DNA of 64,000 bases from Opitutia bacterium (GTDB taxonomy: Bacteria > Verrucomicrobiota > Verrucomicrobiae > Opitutales > UBA953). This document shows positions 49,776-59,662 of this stretch, piece after piece. The first letter of the stretch is position 1. The number at the start of each line of letters is the position of its first letter. Under the pieces are notes generated by a model that saw only the letters and a list, made by a program, of their open reading frames with translations, searched no databases and was not told where the DNA came from. Made by a program: the position numbers and the translations under genes. The DNA is taken from assembly GCA_004558035.1 (NCBI GenBank), contig SFEJ01000014.1, positions 27,686 to 91,685 on the forward strand. The letters are read 5' to 3'.

Positions 49776-51089
49776 ATGTTGCCCCCGATTACCCAAGAAG
49801 AACTGCTCTCCCCGCAAAACGGCTGGATGCTGCTCGTCACCGTCTGCATCGGTGGTCTGGTCGGTCTCGTGCGCCAGTGGCGCGGCGGGAACAACACGAC
49901 GGCGGGCATGCGCACGTTCGGGCTTTGGGCGGTGCTGGGCTTCATCGCCGTGCAGATGGAACGGCTCGGCTTCGCGCATTTCGTGCTCGCGACACTGCTC
50001 GTGCTCGGGCTTTCGACGACGGCTTATCTGCTGCGCGGCGGCAAGGAACGGAAACGCGAGAGCGAAAGCTACCACGCGACGTTCGGACTGACGACGGCGG
50101 CGTCCGCGCTGATGGTTTTCTGCGCGGGAGCGCTGATGGGGCTCGGGCTCGAAAAATACGCCGTCATGCTCGCCATCGTGCTCGCCGTGACGCTGGGCTC
50201 GCGCGCGTGGACGGACAAGTGGAGCTCTTCGCTGACGGGAACGGACATCCGCGCCGGACTGCAGTTCGCGTGTCTGACGGGCGTGCTGCTGCCGCTCGTG
50301 CCGAACCAGACGCTGTGGGGCGTCTTCAATCCCTACGCGACGTGGCTGATGGTCGTCGTCATCACGGGCGTGAATTTCGTCGGCTACATCGCGATGCGCT
50401 GGCTCGGCGCGCGCGCGGGCGCGGCGCTGACGGGCTTCATCGGCGGGCTGGCTTCGAGCACGGCGGTGACGCTCGCGCTCTCGCGCCGCTCCGCGGAAGA
50501 GCCGGAAAACGGCGGCGCGTTCGCGACGGCGATTCTGCTCGCGCAGGTCTCGATGGCGCTTCGCCTCGTCGTGCTGACGCTGCTGCTCAATCTCGCGTTC
50601 GCGCTTTCGACGCTGTGGATGTGGGCGGTGCTGCTCGGCGCGTGCGTCGCCGTGTGCGGGCTGATCGCGCTGCGCCACCGCACGCGCGCGGAAGGCAGCG
50701 TTCCCGCGGTGAAGAATCCGCTCGACCTGGGCACAGCGGTCAAGTTCGCCCTGCTCTACGCCGTCGTCGTCTTTCTCGTGGAAAAAAGCGGGAACGGGCT
50801 CGGCACGGGCTTCGTGGTGGTGAGCTTCTTTTCCGGGATTCCGGACACGGCGGCGCTCGTGATGTCGATGGCGAATCAGGCGAGCGCGACGGCGGACGCG
50901 GGAACGCTGGGCTTCGGGCTCGCGGCGCTCGGCATCATGCTCGGCGTGCTTTCGAACACGCTGGTGAAGCTCGCGATCGCGCTCGTCGTCGGGCGCGGCG
51001 AATTTCGTCTGCTCGCCGCGGGCGGGCTGGGCGTCTCGGCTCTCGTGAACAGCGGGCTCGCCGTCGCGCTCGTCCTCGGCGGCGTGTGA
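49776..51089 (+). CDS. DUF4010/MgtC-like membrane protein
   Basis: This integral membrane protein of 437 residues has about twelve hydrophobic segments. The N-terminal part (LLVTVCIGGLVGLVRQW, AGMRTFGLWAVLG) matches the MgtC/SapB-type opening 'G-x-x-x-G-x-x-R ... G-x-R-T-x-x-L', and the rest matches the DUF4010 domain (GFIGGLASSTAVTLAL). The function is not established. It is a putative transporter. ATGs at 49734, 49767 and 49776 are possible. It is divergent from rimO. Confidence 0.75.
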   Translation: MLPPITQEELLSPQNGWMLLVTVCIGGLVGLVRQWRGGNNTTAGMRTFGLWAVLGFIAVQMERLGFAHFVLATLLVLGLSTTAYLLRGGKERKRESESYHATFGLTTAASALMVFCAGALMGLGLEKYAVMLAIVLAVTLGSRAWTDKWSSSLTGTDIRAGLQFACLTGVLLPLVPNQTLWGVFNPYATWLMVVVITGVNFVGYIAMRWLGARAGAALTGFIGGLASSTAVTLALSRRSAEEPENGGAFATAILLAQVSMALRLVVLTLLLNLAFALSTLWMWAVLLGACVAVCGLIALRHRTRAEGSVPAVKNPLDLGTAVKFALLYAVVVFLVEKSGNGLGTGFVVVSFFSGIPDTAALVMSMANQASATADAGTLGFGLAALGIMLGVLSNTLVKLAIALVVGRGEFRLLAAGGLGVSALVNSGLAVALVLGGV

Positions 51090-51161
51090 CCGGATTCCTC
51101 CCCGCAGGAGCTTGAATTTCCCGCGGCCGCGCGGCCGTTCCCGCCGCGGAAACGCGAGCGC

Positions 51162-51198
51162 AAAAAAAGACGCGCTCCCGGGCGGGAACGCGTCTTTC
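51162..51198 (-). terminator. Terminator between DUF4010 gene and pckG
   Basis: AAAGACGCG and CGCGTCTTT form a perfect stem. On the minus strand it is followed by a run of seven T, so it serves pckG best. On the plus strand T-rich sequence follows too. The loop contains the host word GCGGGAAC. Confidence 0.85.
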
Positions 51199-51220
51199 TT
51201 CTTTGTCGCCGCGAAGCGGA

Positions 51221-53041
51221 TTACTTGCAGCGGGCGATGATGTCGTCGGAGACCGCGAGGAGTTCCGGCGAAGCGTGGCCGATCGTGTTCTTGAGGTAAT
51301 CGGTGTTGGCTTCGGCGAGTTCCTTGACGCGGTTCGGGTCGATCGCCATGACGGCGTCGAACTGCTCCTTCGAGAAGTCGAGACCGTCGAAGTCGAGGTC
51401 TTCGTAGGAAGGAATGTAGCCGAACGGCGAATCCTTGGCGGAGGCGGTGCCTTCGACGCGGCCGATCATCCACGCGAGAACGCGGGCGTTGTCGCCGTAG
51501 CCCGGCCACATGAACTTGCCTTCCGGCGTCTTGCGGAACCAGTTGACGTGGAACACGGCGGGCGTCTTGGCGAGCTTCGCCATTTCCAGATAGTGCGCGA
51601 AGTAGTCGCCCATGTGGTAGCCGCAGAACGGCAGCATCGCAAACGGGTCGCGGCGGAGCGCGCCGACCTGACCTTCAGCGGCGGCGGTCTGTTCGGAGCC
51701 GACCGTGGCGCCGAGATAGACGCCGTGCGCCCAGTTGTGCGCCTGGAACACGAGCGGGATGTCGTTCATGCGGCGGCCGCCGTACACGAACACGTCCACG
51801 GGAACGCCTTCCGGGCTCTGCCAATCCGGGTCGATGCACGGGCAGTTCGCGGCGGGAGCGGCGAAGCGGGAGTTCGGGTGCGAGGACAGCTTCGGCTTGC
51901 CGGTCTTTTCGTCGATCATGTCGGGCGTCCAGTCGTTGCCCTGCCAGTCGATGAGGTGCTTCGGCTTTTCCTTCGTCATGCCTTCCCACCAGATGTCGCC
52001 GTCGTCCGTGAGAGCGACGTTCGTGAAGATGGTGTTCTTGGAGCAGGAAAGGAGCGCGTTCGGGTTCGTTTCCATGGCCGTTCCCGGGGCGACGCCGAAG
52101 AATCCGTTTTCGGGATTGATGGCGCGGAGCTGTCCGGAGGCGTCCGGCTTGATCCAGGCGATGTCGTCGCCGACGCAGGTGATTTCCCAGCCCTTGTCGC
52201 GGAGCGCCTTCGGCGGGATCAGCATGGCGAAGTTCGTCTTGCCGCACGCGGACGGGAACGCCGCCGTGACGTAGTGCTTCTTGCCTTCAGGCGTCTTGAC
52301 GCCGAGGATGAGCATGTGCTCGGCGAGCCAGCCCTGCTTGCGGGCGAGGTTCGAGGCGATGCGGAGCGCGAAGCACTTCTTGCCGAGGAGGGCGTTTCCT
52401 CCGTAGCCGGAACCGAACGACCAGATCGTCGATTCTTCCGGGAAGTGGACGATGTAGGTGTTGTCCGGGTTGCACGGCCAGCGGACGTCCTGCACGCCCG
52501 GCTTCAGCGGCATGCCGACGGAGTGCACGCAGGGCACGAAGAAGTCGTCCTTTTCGATGTGGCGGAAGACTTCCGTCGAGACGCGCGCCATGATGCGCAT
52601 CGAGACGACGACGTAGGGAGAGTCCGTGATTTCGACGCCGTACTGCGCGATCGGCGAGCCGAGCGGCCCCATCGCGAACGGGATGATGTACATCGTGCGG
52701 CCTTCCATGCAGCCGTCGTAGAGGGCGCGCATTTTTTCCTTCATGACGACCGGGTCTTCCCAGTTGTTCGTCGGACCCGCGTTTTCCTTCTCCTTGGAGC
52801 AGATCAGCGTGCGCTTTTCGACGCGCGCGACGTCGCGGGGATCGGAGCGGTAAAGGTAGCAGCCCGGACGCTTTTCTTCGTTGAGCTTGATCGCCATTCC
52901 GCTGGCGACCATTTCAGCGAAGAGCTTGTCGGCTTCTTCCTTGGAACCGTCGCACCACTGCACCTTGGCGGGCTTGCAGAGCGCAACGAATTCGTTAACC
53001 CAGTTGATGAGCTTTTGGTTGGTTGTAGGTTCGTTTGCCAT
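51221..53041 (-). CDS. pckG: Phosphoenolpyruvate carboxykinase (GTP)
   Basis: This 606-residue enzyme interconverts oxaloacetate plus GTP and phosphoenolpyruvate plus CO2 plus GDP. Signature elements are FGSGYGGNALLGKKC, the P-loop FPSACGKTNFAM with the GTP-type reactive Cys, VGDDIAWI with metal ligands, and NWFRKTPEGKFMWPG for guanine binding. Length and ends are normal for the GTP-dependent family. The gene has none of the host GTTCCCGC words and milder codon bias, consistent with high expression. In gut anaerobes it often serves CO2 fixation toward succinate or propionate, which is inference. Confidence 0.96.
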   Translation of the reverse strand: MANEPTTNQKLINWVNEFVALCKPAKVQWCDGSKEEADKLFAEMVASGMAIKLNEEKRPGCYLYRSDPRDVARVEKRTLICSKEKENAGPTNNWEDPVVMKEKMRALYDGCMEGRTMYIIPFAMGPLGSPIAQYGVEITDSPYVVVSMRIMARVSTEVFRHIEKDDFFVPCVHSVGMPLKPGVQDVRWPCNPDNTYIVHFPEESTIWSFGSGYGGNALLGKKCFALRIASNLARKQGWLAEHMLILGVKTPEGKKHYVTAAFPSACGKTNFAMLIPPKALRDKGWEITCVGDDIAWIKPDASGQLRAINPENGFFGVAPGTAMETNPNALLSCSKNTIFTNVALTDDGDIWWEGMTKEKPKHLIDWQGNDWTPDMIDEKTGKPKLSSHPNSRFAAPAANCPCIDPDWQSPEGVPVDVFVYGGRRMNDIPLVFQAHNWAHGVYLGATVGSEQTAAAEGQVGALRRDPFAMLPFCGYHMGDYFAHYLEMAKLAKTPAVFHVNWFRKTPEGKFMWPGYGDNARVLAWMIGRVEGTASAKDSPFGYIPSYEDLDFDGLDFSKEQFDAVMAIDPNRVKELAEANTDYLKNTIGHASPELLAVSDDIIARCK

Positions 53042-53121
53042 AGTGAATTACAGTAAAAATTGTGCCGTCAGCATAGCCGAGGAATTTCGGCGAGTAAAGC
53101 GCGAAACGCCGCGGGCGCGCG

Positions 53122-54684
53122 TCAGAAATACTGCGTCCGGCGGTCGAGCGAGCGGTAGTTGATCGCTTCGAGCAGGTGCTCCGTCGCGATTTTTTCCGTT
53201 CCCGCGAGGTCGGCAATCGTGCGCGAGACCTTCAGGATGCGGTCGTAGGCGCGCGCGGAAAGCCCCAGGCGCTCCATCGCGCGCTGCAGAATCATGCCCT
53301 GCGCGTCGTCGAGCGCGCACCAGCGGCGGATCTGCCGCGACGACATGCGGGCGTTGCAGCGCGTCTTCGCGGAGGCACCGTCCGCGGAATCGTCGGCGAG
53401 AAAGCGTTCCCGCTGGCGTTCGCGCGCGGCGACGATGCGTTCCCGCATCGCGGCGGAAGTTTCGCCCGGCGCGGCGGTGCGCAGCTCGTCGATGGAAAGC
53501 GTGGGCGCCTCGACGTGAATGTCGATGCGGTCGAGCAGCGGACCCGAAATGCGCGCGCGGTAGCGCTGAATCTGCACCGGCGAGCACGTGCATTTGTGGT
53601 GCTTGTCGCCGAGATAGCCGCACGGACAGGGATTCATCGCCGCGACGAGCATGAAGCGCGACGGAATCGTGATTTTCCCCGCCGCGCGCGAGATGCTCAC
53701 TTCGCCGTCCTCGAGCGGCTGGCGCATCACTTCGAGCGCCGAGCGCTTGAACTCCGGAAATTCGTCGAGAAAAAGCACGCCGTTGTGCGCAAGCGAAATT
53801 TCGCCCGGCCCGGGAATGCTCCCGCCGCCGATGAGCCCGACGTCCGAAATCGTGTGGTGCGGCGAACGGAACGGGCGCCGGATCGCGCAGGATTCGTCCG
53901 CGATCGTGATGCCCGCCGCCGAATGAATGCCGAGAATCTCCAGGAATTCCTCGAGCGAGGGCTCCGGCAGAATCGTCGGAATCCGCTTCGCAATCATGCT
54001 TTTGCCCGAGCCCGGCGAGCCGATCATGAGCACGTTGTGCCCGCCCGCGACGGCGACCTCCACCGCGCGGCGCACCTGCTTCTGCCCCTTTACCTCGGAA
54101 AAATCGAGCGCGGGAACGCCGCCGCGCCGCCGACGGAACGCGCTTTTTTCCGGCGAAAGCGGCTCGATCTTCGCGACGCCGAGCAGGAAATCCGCGCATT
54201 CCCGCAGCGAGTTCACGGGAAAGACCTTCACGCCTTCGACGAGCGCAGCCTCCTCCGCCGACTTGCGCGGCAGCAGCACGGCGCGCTTTTCCCGCAGCGC
54301 GAGCAGCGCCAGCGAAACGCCGCCGCGCACCGCGCGCACGTCGCCGTTCAGCCCCAGTTCGCCCGCGATGACGAAGCCCTCCAGCCGTTCCCGCGGAATC
54401 ACGCCCTGCGCCGCCAGCAGCGCGAGCGCGATCGGCAGATCGTACATCGGGCCTTCCTTGCGGATGTCGCCCGGCGCGAGATTCACCACCGTCTTCGTCT
54501 GCGGCACGGGAAGGCGGCAGTTCGCGAGCGCCGCCGTCACGCGGTCCGAAGATTCCTTGACCGCCGCGTCCGGCAGCCCGACGATGAGAAAACGAAACTC
54601 GCCCGGCATGTCGGATTTGACTTCGACGCAGACGGGAACGGCGTCGACGCCGCTCAAGGCTCCGGAATGGACGGTGGAAAACAT
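53122..54684 (-). CDS. comM: Mg-chelatase-like AAA protein ComM/YifB
   Basis: This 520-residue protein has an N-terminal Lon-protease-like beta domain (VEVKSDMPGEFRFLIVGLPD, EGPMYDLPIALALL), then an AAA+ core with Walker A GSPGSGKSM, Walker B LFLDEFPEF, the HNGVLFLDE and AMNPCPCG segments with a small Cys cluster, and a C-terminal lid (NYRSLDRR). In other bacteria ComM is a branch-migration helicase for natural transformation. Its presence is of interest beside the dense short word in this genome. The ATG at 54684 matches the family start. Confidence 0.92.
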   Translation of the reverse strand: MFSTVHSGALSGVDAVPVCVEVKSDMPGEFRFLIVGLPDAAVKESSDRVTAALANCRLPVPQTKTVVNLAPGDIRKEGPMYDLPIALALLAAQGVIPRERLEGFVIAGELGLNGDVRAVRGGVSLALLALREKRAVLLPRKSAEEAALVEGVKVFPVNSLRECADFLLGVAKIEPLSPEKSAFRRRRGGVPALDFSEVKGQKQVRRAVEVAVAGGHNVLMIGSPGSGKSMIAKRIPTILPEPSLEEFLEILGIHSAAGITIADESCAIRRPFRSPHHTISDVGLIGGGSIPGPGEISLAHNGVLFLDEFPEFKRSALEVMRQPLEDGEVSISRAAGKITIPSRFMLVAAMNPCPCGYLGDKHHKCTCSPVQIQRYRARISGPLLDRIDIHVEAPTLSIDELRTAAPGETSAAMRERIVAARERQRERFLADDSADGASAKTRCNARMSSRQIRRWCALDDAQGMILQRAMERLGLSARAYDRILKVSRTIADLAGTEKIATEHLLEAINYRSLDRRTQYF

Positions 54685-54819
54685 GCGCCGGACTCTAACG
54701 CGCCCGCCCCACGGACGCGAACAAATAACAGCCTTCCCCACGAATCTCCGCGCAGTCCGCGCGCGCCGTTCATGATTCGCGTTGAAAAAAGCGCGCCCGT
54801 CCCTTAGCTTTTCCCGACT

Positions 54820-55971
54820 ATGTATATTTCTCCGGAGACACGCGCGAAGATCGACGAAATCGTCCGCCGCAGCGGCCATCTTTATAAATTTCTGGACGTT
54901 CCCGCGAAGCAGAAGCGCCTAGCCGAGCTCGAAGCCAAGATGTCCGAGCCGAATTTCTGGAACGACCAGCAGTCCGCGCAGACCGTCATTTCCGAAAACA
55001 CCTCGCTGAAGGCCGCCGTCACGCCCCTGCTCGCCTACATGCGCAAGGTCGAAGACCTGCAGACGCTCGCCGAGCTGCTCGGAGAAACGGATGAGAACGA
55101 CGCGGGCGCTTCGGACGAGCTCGCCGAACTCGACGCCGAAGCCGCGAAGATGCTCGAGGAAATCGACGCGCTCGAAATCTCCTCCTTCCTTTCCGGTCCG
55201 CACGACAAATCCTCCGCCATCGTCATGATCAAGGCGGGCGCCGGCGGCACCGAGGCCTGCGACTGGGCGGGAATGCTCATGCGCATGTACACGCGCTGGG
55301 GCGAACGCCGCGGGTTCAAGGTCAGCATCGAAGACCTGCAGGACGGCGAAGGCGCGGGAATCTCCACCGCCGTGCTCCGCTTCGACGGCGAGAACGCCTA
55401 CGGCTACGCCAAGGCCGAGCGCGGCGTGCACCGCCTCGTGCGCATTTCGCCCTTCGACGCGAACAAGCGCCGCCACACCTCGTTCGCGAGCGTGGACATC
55501 GTCGCCGACATCAAGGACGACATCAACGTCGAGATCAAGGACGAGGATCTGCGCGTGGACGTCTATCGCGCTTCCGGCGCGGGCGGGCAGCACGTCAACC
55601 GCACGGAATCCGCCGTGCGCCTCACCCACCTGCCCACGGGCATCGTCGTCGCCTGCCAGCGGGAACGCTCTCAGCACCAGAACAAGGAGCTCGCGATGCG
55701 CATCCTGAAGGCGCGCATCTACGAAAAGATGGAGGACGACAAGCGCGCCGAAATGGAAAAATTCTACGGCGAAAAGGGCGAAATCGGCTGGGGCAACCAG
55801 ATCCGCTCCTACGTCTTCCAGCCCTACCAGATGGTCAAGGACCTGCGCACGGGCTACGAAACCGGCAACATCCAGGCGGTGATGGACGGCGACCTCGACG
55901 GCTTCGTCAACGCGTGGCTCCGCGCCGGCGGACCGCGTTCCCGCAACAAGGACATCAAAATCGAAGACTGA
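54820..55971 (+). CDS. prfB: Peptide chain release factor 2, no programmed frameshift
   Basis: This 383-residue factor releases polypeptides at UGA and UAA. It has the SPF recognition tripeptide (RISPFDANKRRHTSF) and the GGQ motif (ASGAGGQHVNRTES). Many bacteria control prfB by a +1 frameshift at an in-frame UGA near codon 26. Here the equivalent region (HLYKFLDVPAKQ) is read straight with no UGA, so that autoregulation is absent. It is divergent from comM. Confidence 0.95.
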   Translation: MYISPETRAKIDEIVRRSGHLYKFLDVPAKQKRLAELEAKMSEPNFWNDQQSAQTVISENTSLKAAVTPLLAYMRKVEDLQTLAELLGETDENDAGASDELAELDAEAAKMLEEIDALEISSFLSGPHDKSSAIVMIKAGAGGTEACDWAGMLMRMYTRWGERRGFKVSIEDLQDGEGAGISTAVLRFDGENAYGYAKAERGVHRLVRISPFDANKRRHTSFASVDIVADIKDDINVEIKDEDLRVDVYRASGAGGQHVNRTESAVRLTHLPTGIVVACQRERSQHQNKELAMRILKARIYEKMEDDKRAEMEKFYGEKGEIGWGNQIRSYVFQPYQMVKDLRTGYETGNIQAVMDGDLDGFVNAWLRAGGPRSRNKDIKIED

Positions 55972-56158
55972 CGCGTCCGCGGCGACGGTTTCGTCCGCGA
56001 AGAAAGTTTCGGGGAAGCGGCGGGCTCGTCGCTTCCTCTTTTTTCGCGATTTTTCGAATCTGACCGTTCCCGCAGGTTTTCTTCGCGGCGTCGTTCCCGC
56101 GTTGAAAAATCGCCGGAAAAGTGATTTAACGGAGTTCACTACGAAAGGCAGACTATCC

Positions 56159-57802
56159 ATGAATTTTGACCTCCTCGTCATCGGCAGCGGAATCGCGGGA
56201 CTGAGTTTCGCGATCAAGACCGCCGCCAAAGGCTTGCGCGTGGCGATCGTCACGAAAAAGGCTTCGGCGGAATCGAACACCAATCACGCCCAGGGCGGCA
56301 TCGCCTGCGTGTTCGACCAGGCGGACGATTTCGAAAACCACGTGCGCGACACGCTCGTCGCCGGCGACGGGCTCTGCGACGAGGCCGTCACGCGCGCCAT
56401 CGTCGAAGCCGCTCCCGCGCGCATCCGCGAGCTCATCGAAATCGGCGTCGATTTCTCCAAGGGCGAGGACGGCGGCTACGACCTCACCCGCGAGGGCGGG
56501 CACTCGCACCGCCGCATTCTGCACGCGCACGACCTGACGGGCAAGGCGATCGAGGACGCGCTGCTCGCCGTCGCCGCGAAGAATCCGAACATTTCGTTTT
56601 TCGAGTATCACATGGCGATCGACCTCATCACGACGGCGCGCCTGAAGGGCTCGAAGATCTCCGCCGCCGATCCCGAAAACCGCGTGCTCGGCGCCTACGT
56701 GCTCGACGTCGCTTCGGGCGAGGTGCTCACGTTCCGCGCGGGCGCGGTCGTGCTCGCCAGCGGCGGCATCGGCCAGGTCTATCAGTACACGACGAATCCG
56801 GACATCGCCACGGGCGACGGCATCGCGATGGCTTACCGCGCGGGCGCGTTCGTGCGCAACATGGAGTTCGTGCAGTTCCACCCGACGGCGATGTACGCGC
56901 CGGACGGTTCCCGCGAGCTCATTTCCGAAAGCGTCCGCGGCGAAGGCGCGATTCTGCGCGACATCAAGGGCCGCGCGTTCATGAAGGACTACGACGCGCG
57001 CGGAGACCTCGCGCCGCGCGACATCGTCGCCCGCGCCATCGACGCCGAGATGAAGAAATCCGGCGCGCCGCACGTCTGGCTCGACATCACGCACAAGCCC
57101 GCCGACTACCTGCGGGAACGCTTTCCGCACATCTACAACACCTGCCTCGCGCACGGCATCGACATGGCGAAGGAAAAAATCCCCGTCGTTCCCGCGGCGC
57201 ACTATCTCTGCGGCGGCGTGAAGACGGACATGAACGCGGCGACGAGCGTGCGCGGGCTCTACGCCTGCGGCGAAACGGCGTGCACGGGACTGCACGGCGC
57301 GAACCGCCTCGCCTCCAACTCGCTGCTCGAGGCCGTCGTGCTCGCGCACAACGGCGCGGCCGCCGTCGCCGATTTCCTCGCGAAGAATCCCGTTCCCGCG
57401 GCGGACGTTCCCGCGTGGCAGGACGGGAACGTGCAGGACTCGGACGAGCGCGTCGTCCTCTCGCACAACTGGGACGAACTCCGCCGCGCGATGTGGGACT
57501 ACGTCGGCATCGTGCGCACGACGAAGCGGCTCCACCGCGCGCTCACGCGCGTGCGCATGCTCAAGTCGGAAATCAACGAATACTATTGGAATTTCAAGGT
57601 CGAGGCGAAGCTGCTCGAACTGCGCAACCTCGTGCAGATCGGCGAAATCGTCATTCTCTGCGCGATGCAGCGCCACGAATCGCGCGGCCTGCACTGCACG
57701 CTGGACTACCCGACGAAGTCCGACGAAATCTACGATTCCGTCGCGCTCCGTCCGGACTTCCGCCCCGAAGAACGCGCCGGCAACAAGCTCGCGCACAACT
57801 GA
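56159..57802 (+). CDS. nadB: L-aspartate oxidase
   Basis: This 547-residue flavoenzyme oxidises L-aspartate to iminoaspartate, the first step of NAD synthesis. GSGIAGLSFAIKTAAKG binds FAD. TNHAQGGIACVF, EGGHSHRRILHAHDLTG and FHPTAMYAP match the NadB/fumarate-reductase family, and CGETACTGLHGANRLASNSL is the second FAD region. The family-typical ATG at 56159 follows 57 bp of open frame. No nadA or nadC is next to it. Confidence 0.94.
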   Translation: MNFDLLVIGSGIAGLSFAIKTAAKGLRVAIVTKKASAESNTNHAQGGIACVFDQADDFENHVRDTLVAGDGLCDEAVTRAIVEAAPARIRELIEIGVDFSKGEDGGYDLTREGGHSHRRILHAHDLTGKAIEDALLAVAAKNPNISFFEYHMAIDLITTARLKGSKISAADPENRVLGAYVLDVASGEVLTFRAGAVVLASGGIGQVYQYTTNPDIATGDGIAMAYRAGAFVRNMEFVQFHPTAMYAPDGSRELISESVRGEGAILRDIKGRAFMKDYDARGDLAPRDIVARAIDAEMKKSGAPHVWLDITHKPADYLRERFPHIYNTCLAHGIDMAKEKIPVVPAAHYLCGGVKTDMNAATSVRGLYACGETACTGLHGANRLASNSLLEAVVLAHNGAAAVADFLAKNPVPAADVPAWQDGNVQDSDERVVLSHNWDELRRAMWDYVGIVRTTKRLHRALTRVRMLKSEINEYYWNFKVEAKLLELRNLVQIGEIVILCAMQRHESRGLHCTLDYPTKSDEIYDSVALRPDFRPEERAGNKLAHN

Positions 57803-57825
57803 GCGCCGCCGCGGCTCAGCCGAAA

Positions 57826-57858
57826 AAAAGCGCGTTCCCGAAAAAGGAACGCGCTTTT
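57826..57858. terminator. Bidirectional terminator between nadB and argF
   Basis: AAAAGCGCGTTCC and GGAACGCGCTTTT form a perfect 13-bp stem. A-rich and T-rich flanks allow termination of both convergent genes. Confidence 0.9.
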
Positions 57859-57889
57859 CGCGTCTTTTGAAAGAAAACGCCTTCGCGCC

Positions 57890-58843
57890 TCAGCGCGCGT
57901 TTTCGCGGGCGAGGAAGGCGAGGATCGCCTTCTGCGTGTGGAGGCGGTTTTCCGCTTCGTCGAAGATGATGCTGCGCGGCCCCTTCAGCACGCCTTCGGA
58001 GACTTCCTCGCCGATGTGCGCGGGAAGGCAGTGCATGAAATACGCGTCCTTCTTCGCGAGCTCCATGAGGCGCTCGTTCACCTGGTAGGGACGGAACTCG
58101 CGCAGGCGGCGCTCCTTTTCGTCCTCCATGCCCATGCTCACCCAGACGTCGGTGTAGAGCACGTCCGCGCCCTTGGCGGCGGCTTCGGGATCGGTCGTGA
58201 ACGTGAAGTTCGGCTTCAGACCGTCGGCCTCGAACTGCCTGTAAAGATCCGCGTGCGGCTCGTAGCCGGCGGGACCGCAGAGCACGACTTCCATACCCAG
58301 GTGCACGCAGCCGAGCGCGAACGTGTTGCCCATGTTGCACGCCGTATCGCCGATGAAGACGATTTTGCGCCCGCGCAGGCATTCGCCCATTTTCTTCGGG
58401 TCGCCGCCGCTCCAGCGTTCGGCGAGCGTGAACATGTCCGTGTAGAACTGGCACGGGTGGAGAAAATCCGAAAGCGCGTTGACGACGGGCATCGTGCCGC
58501 AGTTCACGAACGTCTCGAGCAGCGCATGCTCGTGGCAGCGGATCACGATGCCGTGCAGGTAGCGCGAGAGCACCTTCGCCGTGTCTTCGGGCGTTTCGCC
58601 GCGGGAGAGCTGCATGTCCTCGGCGTTGAGCATGACGGGATTGCCGCCGAGCTCGCTCACGCCGACCTGAAACGAGACGCGCGTGCGCGTGGATTTTTTG
58701 AAGAAGAGCAGCCCCCAGGACTGTCCGGCGAGCGGCTTGGGCGCGTCGGCGTTCCCGCGTCCGGCCTTGAGCGCGGCGGCGAGTTCGAAAACCTGCGCCG
58801 CTTCTTCGACGCTCAGATCGGTCTCTTTCAGAAAATGTCTCAT
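57890..58843 (-). CDS. argF: Ornithine carbamoyltransferase
   Basis: This 317-residue enzyme makes citrulline from ornithine and carbamoyl phosphate in arginine synthesis. It has the carbamoyl-phosphate site FKKSTRTRVSF, HEHALLETF, and for ornithine DVWVSMGMEDE and MHCLPAH, the signature that separates it from aspartate carbamoyltransferase. The frame runs 33 codons further upstream, but the ATG at 58843 (MRHFLKETD) fits the family start. It is a single gene, with no arginine operon. Confidence 0.94.
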   Translation of the reverse strand: MRHFLKETDLSVEEAAQVFELAAALKAGRGNADAPKPLAGQSWGLLFFKKSTRTRVSFQVGVSELGGNPVMLNAEDMQLSRGETPEDTAKVLSRYLHGIVIRCHEHALLETFVNCGTMPVVNALSDFLHPCQFYTDMFTLAERWSGGDPKKMGECLRGRKIVFIGDTACNMGNTFALGCVHLGMEVVLCGPAGYEPHADLYRQFEADGLKPNFTFTTDPEAAAKGADVLYTDVWVSMGMEDEKERRLREFRPYQVNERLMELAKKDAYFMHCLPAHIGEEVSEGVLKGPRSIIFDEAENRLHTQKAILAFLARENAR

Positions 58844-58972
58844 GTCGTTTTCGTTTGGATTCGGAACTGAAAATGAAAATTTGAAATTAAACCTTCCGCG
58901 GGAACGCCGCGCAACGGAAATTTTCGCGAAAAACGCTGGCAAGTCGCGCGGGAACGCCTATCATTCCGCGCC

Positions 58973-59617
58973 ATGGAACTTTTCGATTTTCGCGAAGAAT
59001 ACACGCGCTCGGGGCTCGACCTGCCGGACCTGGCGGCGTCGCCGTTCGCGCAGTTCCGCCTCTGGTTCGACCAGGCCTGCGCGGCGAAGCTCATCGAACC
59101 CAACGCGATGACGCTCTGCACGGCGGGAGCGGACGGCCGCCCGGCGGCGCGCACCGTCCTGCTCAAGGCCTACGACGAGCGCGGCTTCGTCTTCTTCACG
59201 AACTACACCGGACGCAAGGCGCACCAGATCGCGGAAAACGCGCGCGCCGCCCTGCTCTTCCCGTGGATCGGGCTCGAACGCCAAGTCGAAATCGAAGGCC
59301 GCGTCGAGAAAATCTCCTCCGCGGAATCGCTGAAGTATTTTCTGAGCCGTCCGTTCGGCAGCCAGCTCGGCGCCTGGGTTTCCCACCAGAGCACGGTCAT
59401 TTCCTCGCGCTCGATTCTGCTGAAGAAGCTCGACGAAATGAAACGCAAATTTTCCGAAGGCAAAGTGCCGCTGCCCGACTTCTGGGGCGGCTACCGCGTC
59501 GTGCCCGACCGCGTCGAATTCTGGCAAGGGCGCCCGAACCGTCTCCACGACCGTTTCTGCTACACGCGCGACGACGAAAAATCCGAAACCTGGAAGATCG
59601 AACGCCTCGCGCCCTGA
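58973..59617 (+). CDS. pdxH: Pyridoxine/pyridoxamine 5'-phosphate oxidase
   Basis: This 214-residue FMN enzyme makes pyridoxal 5'-phosphate. RTVLLKAYDERGFVFFTNY binds FMN, QVEIEGRVEKIS and WVSHQSTVISSRS lie in the middle, and FWGGYRVVPDRVEFWQGR with RLHDRFCYTR ends the protein. All conserved elements are present and the length is normal. It is divergent from argF with about 130 bp between them. Confidence 0.95.
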   Translation: MELFDFREEYTRSGLDLPDLAASPFAQFRLWFDQACAAKLIEPNAMTLCTAGADGRPAARTVLLKAYDERGFVFFTNYTGRKAHQIAENARAALLFPWIGLERQVEIEGRVEKISSAESLKYFLSRPFGSQLGAWVSHQSTVISSRSILLKKLDEMKRKFSEGKVPLPDFWGGYRVVPDRVEFWQGRPNRLHDRFCYTRDDEKSETWKIERLAP

Positions 59618-59662
59618 GCCTTCGTCCTTTTGATCGATTTTTAACCCTTCGACTTTCAAAAA

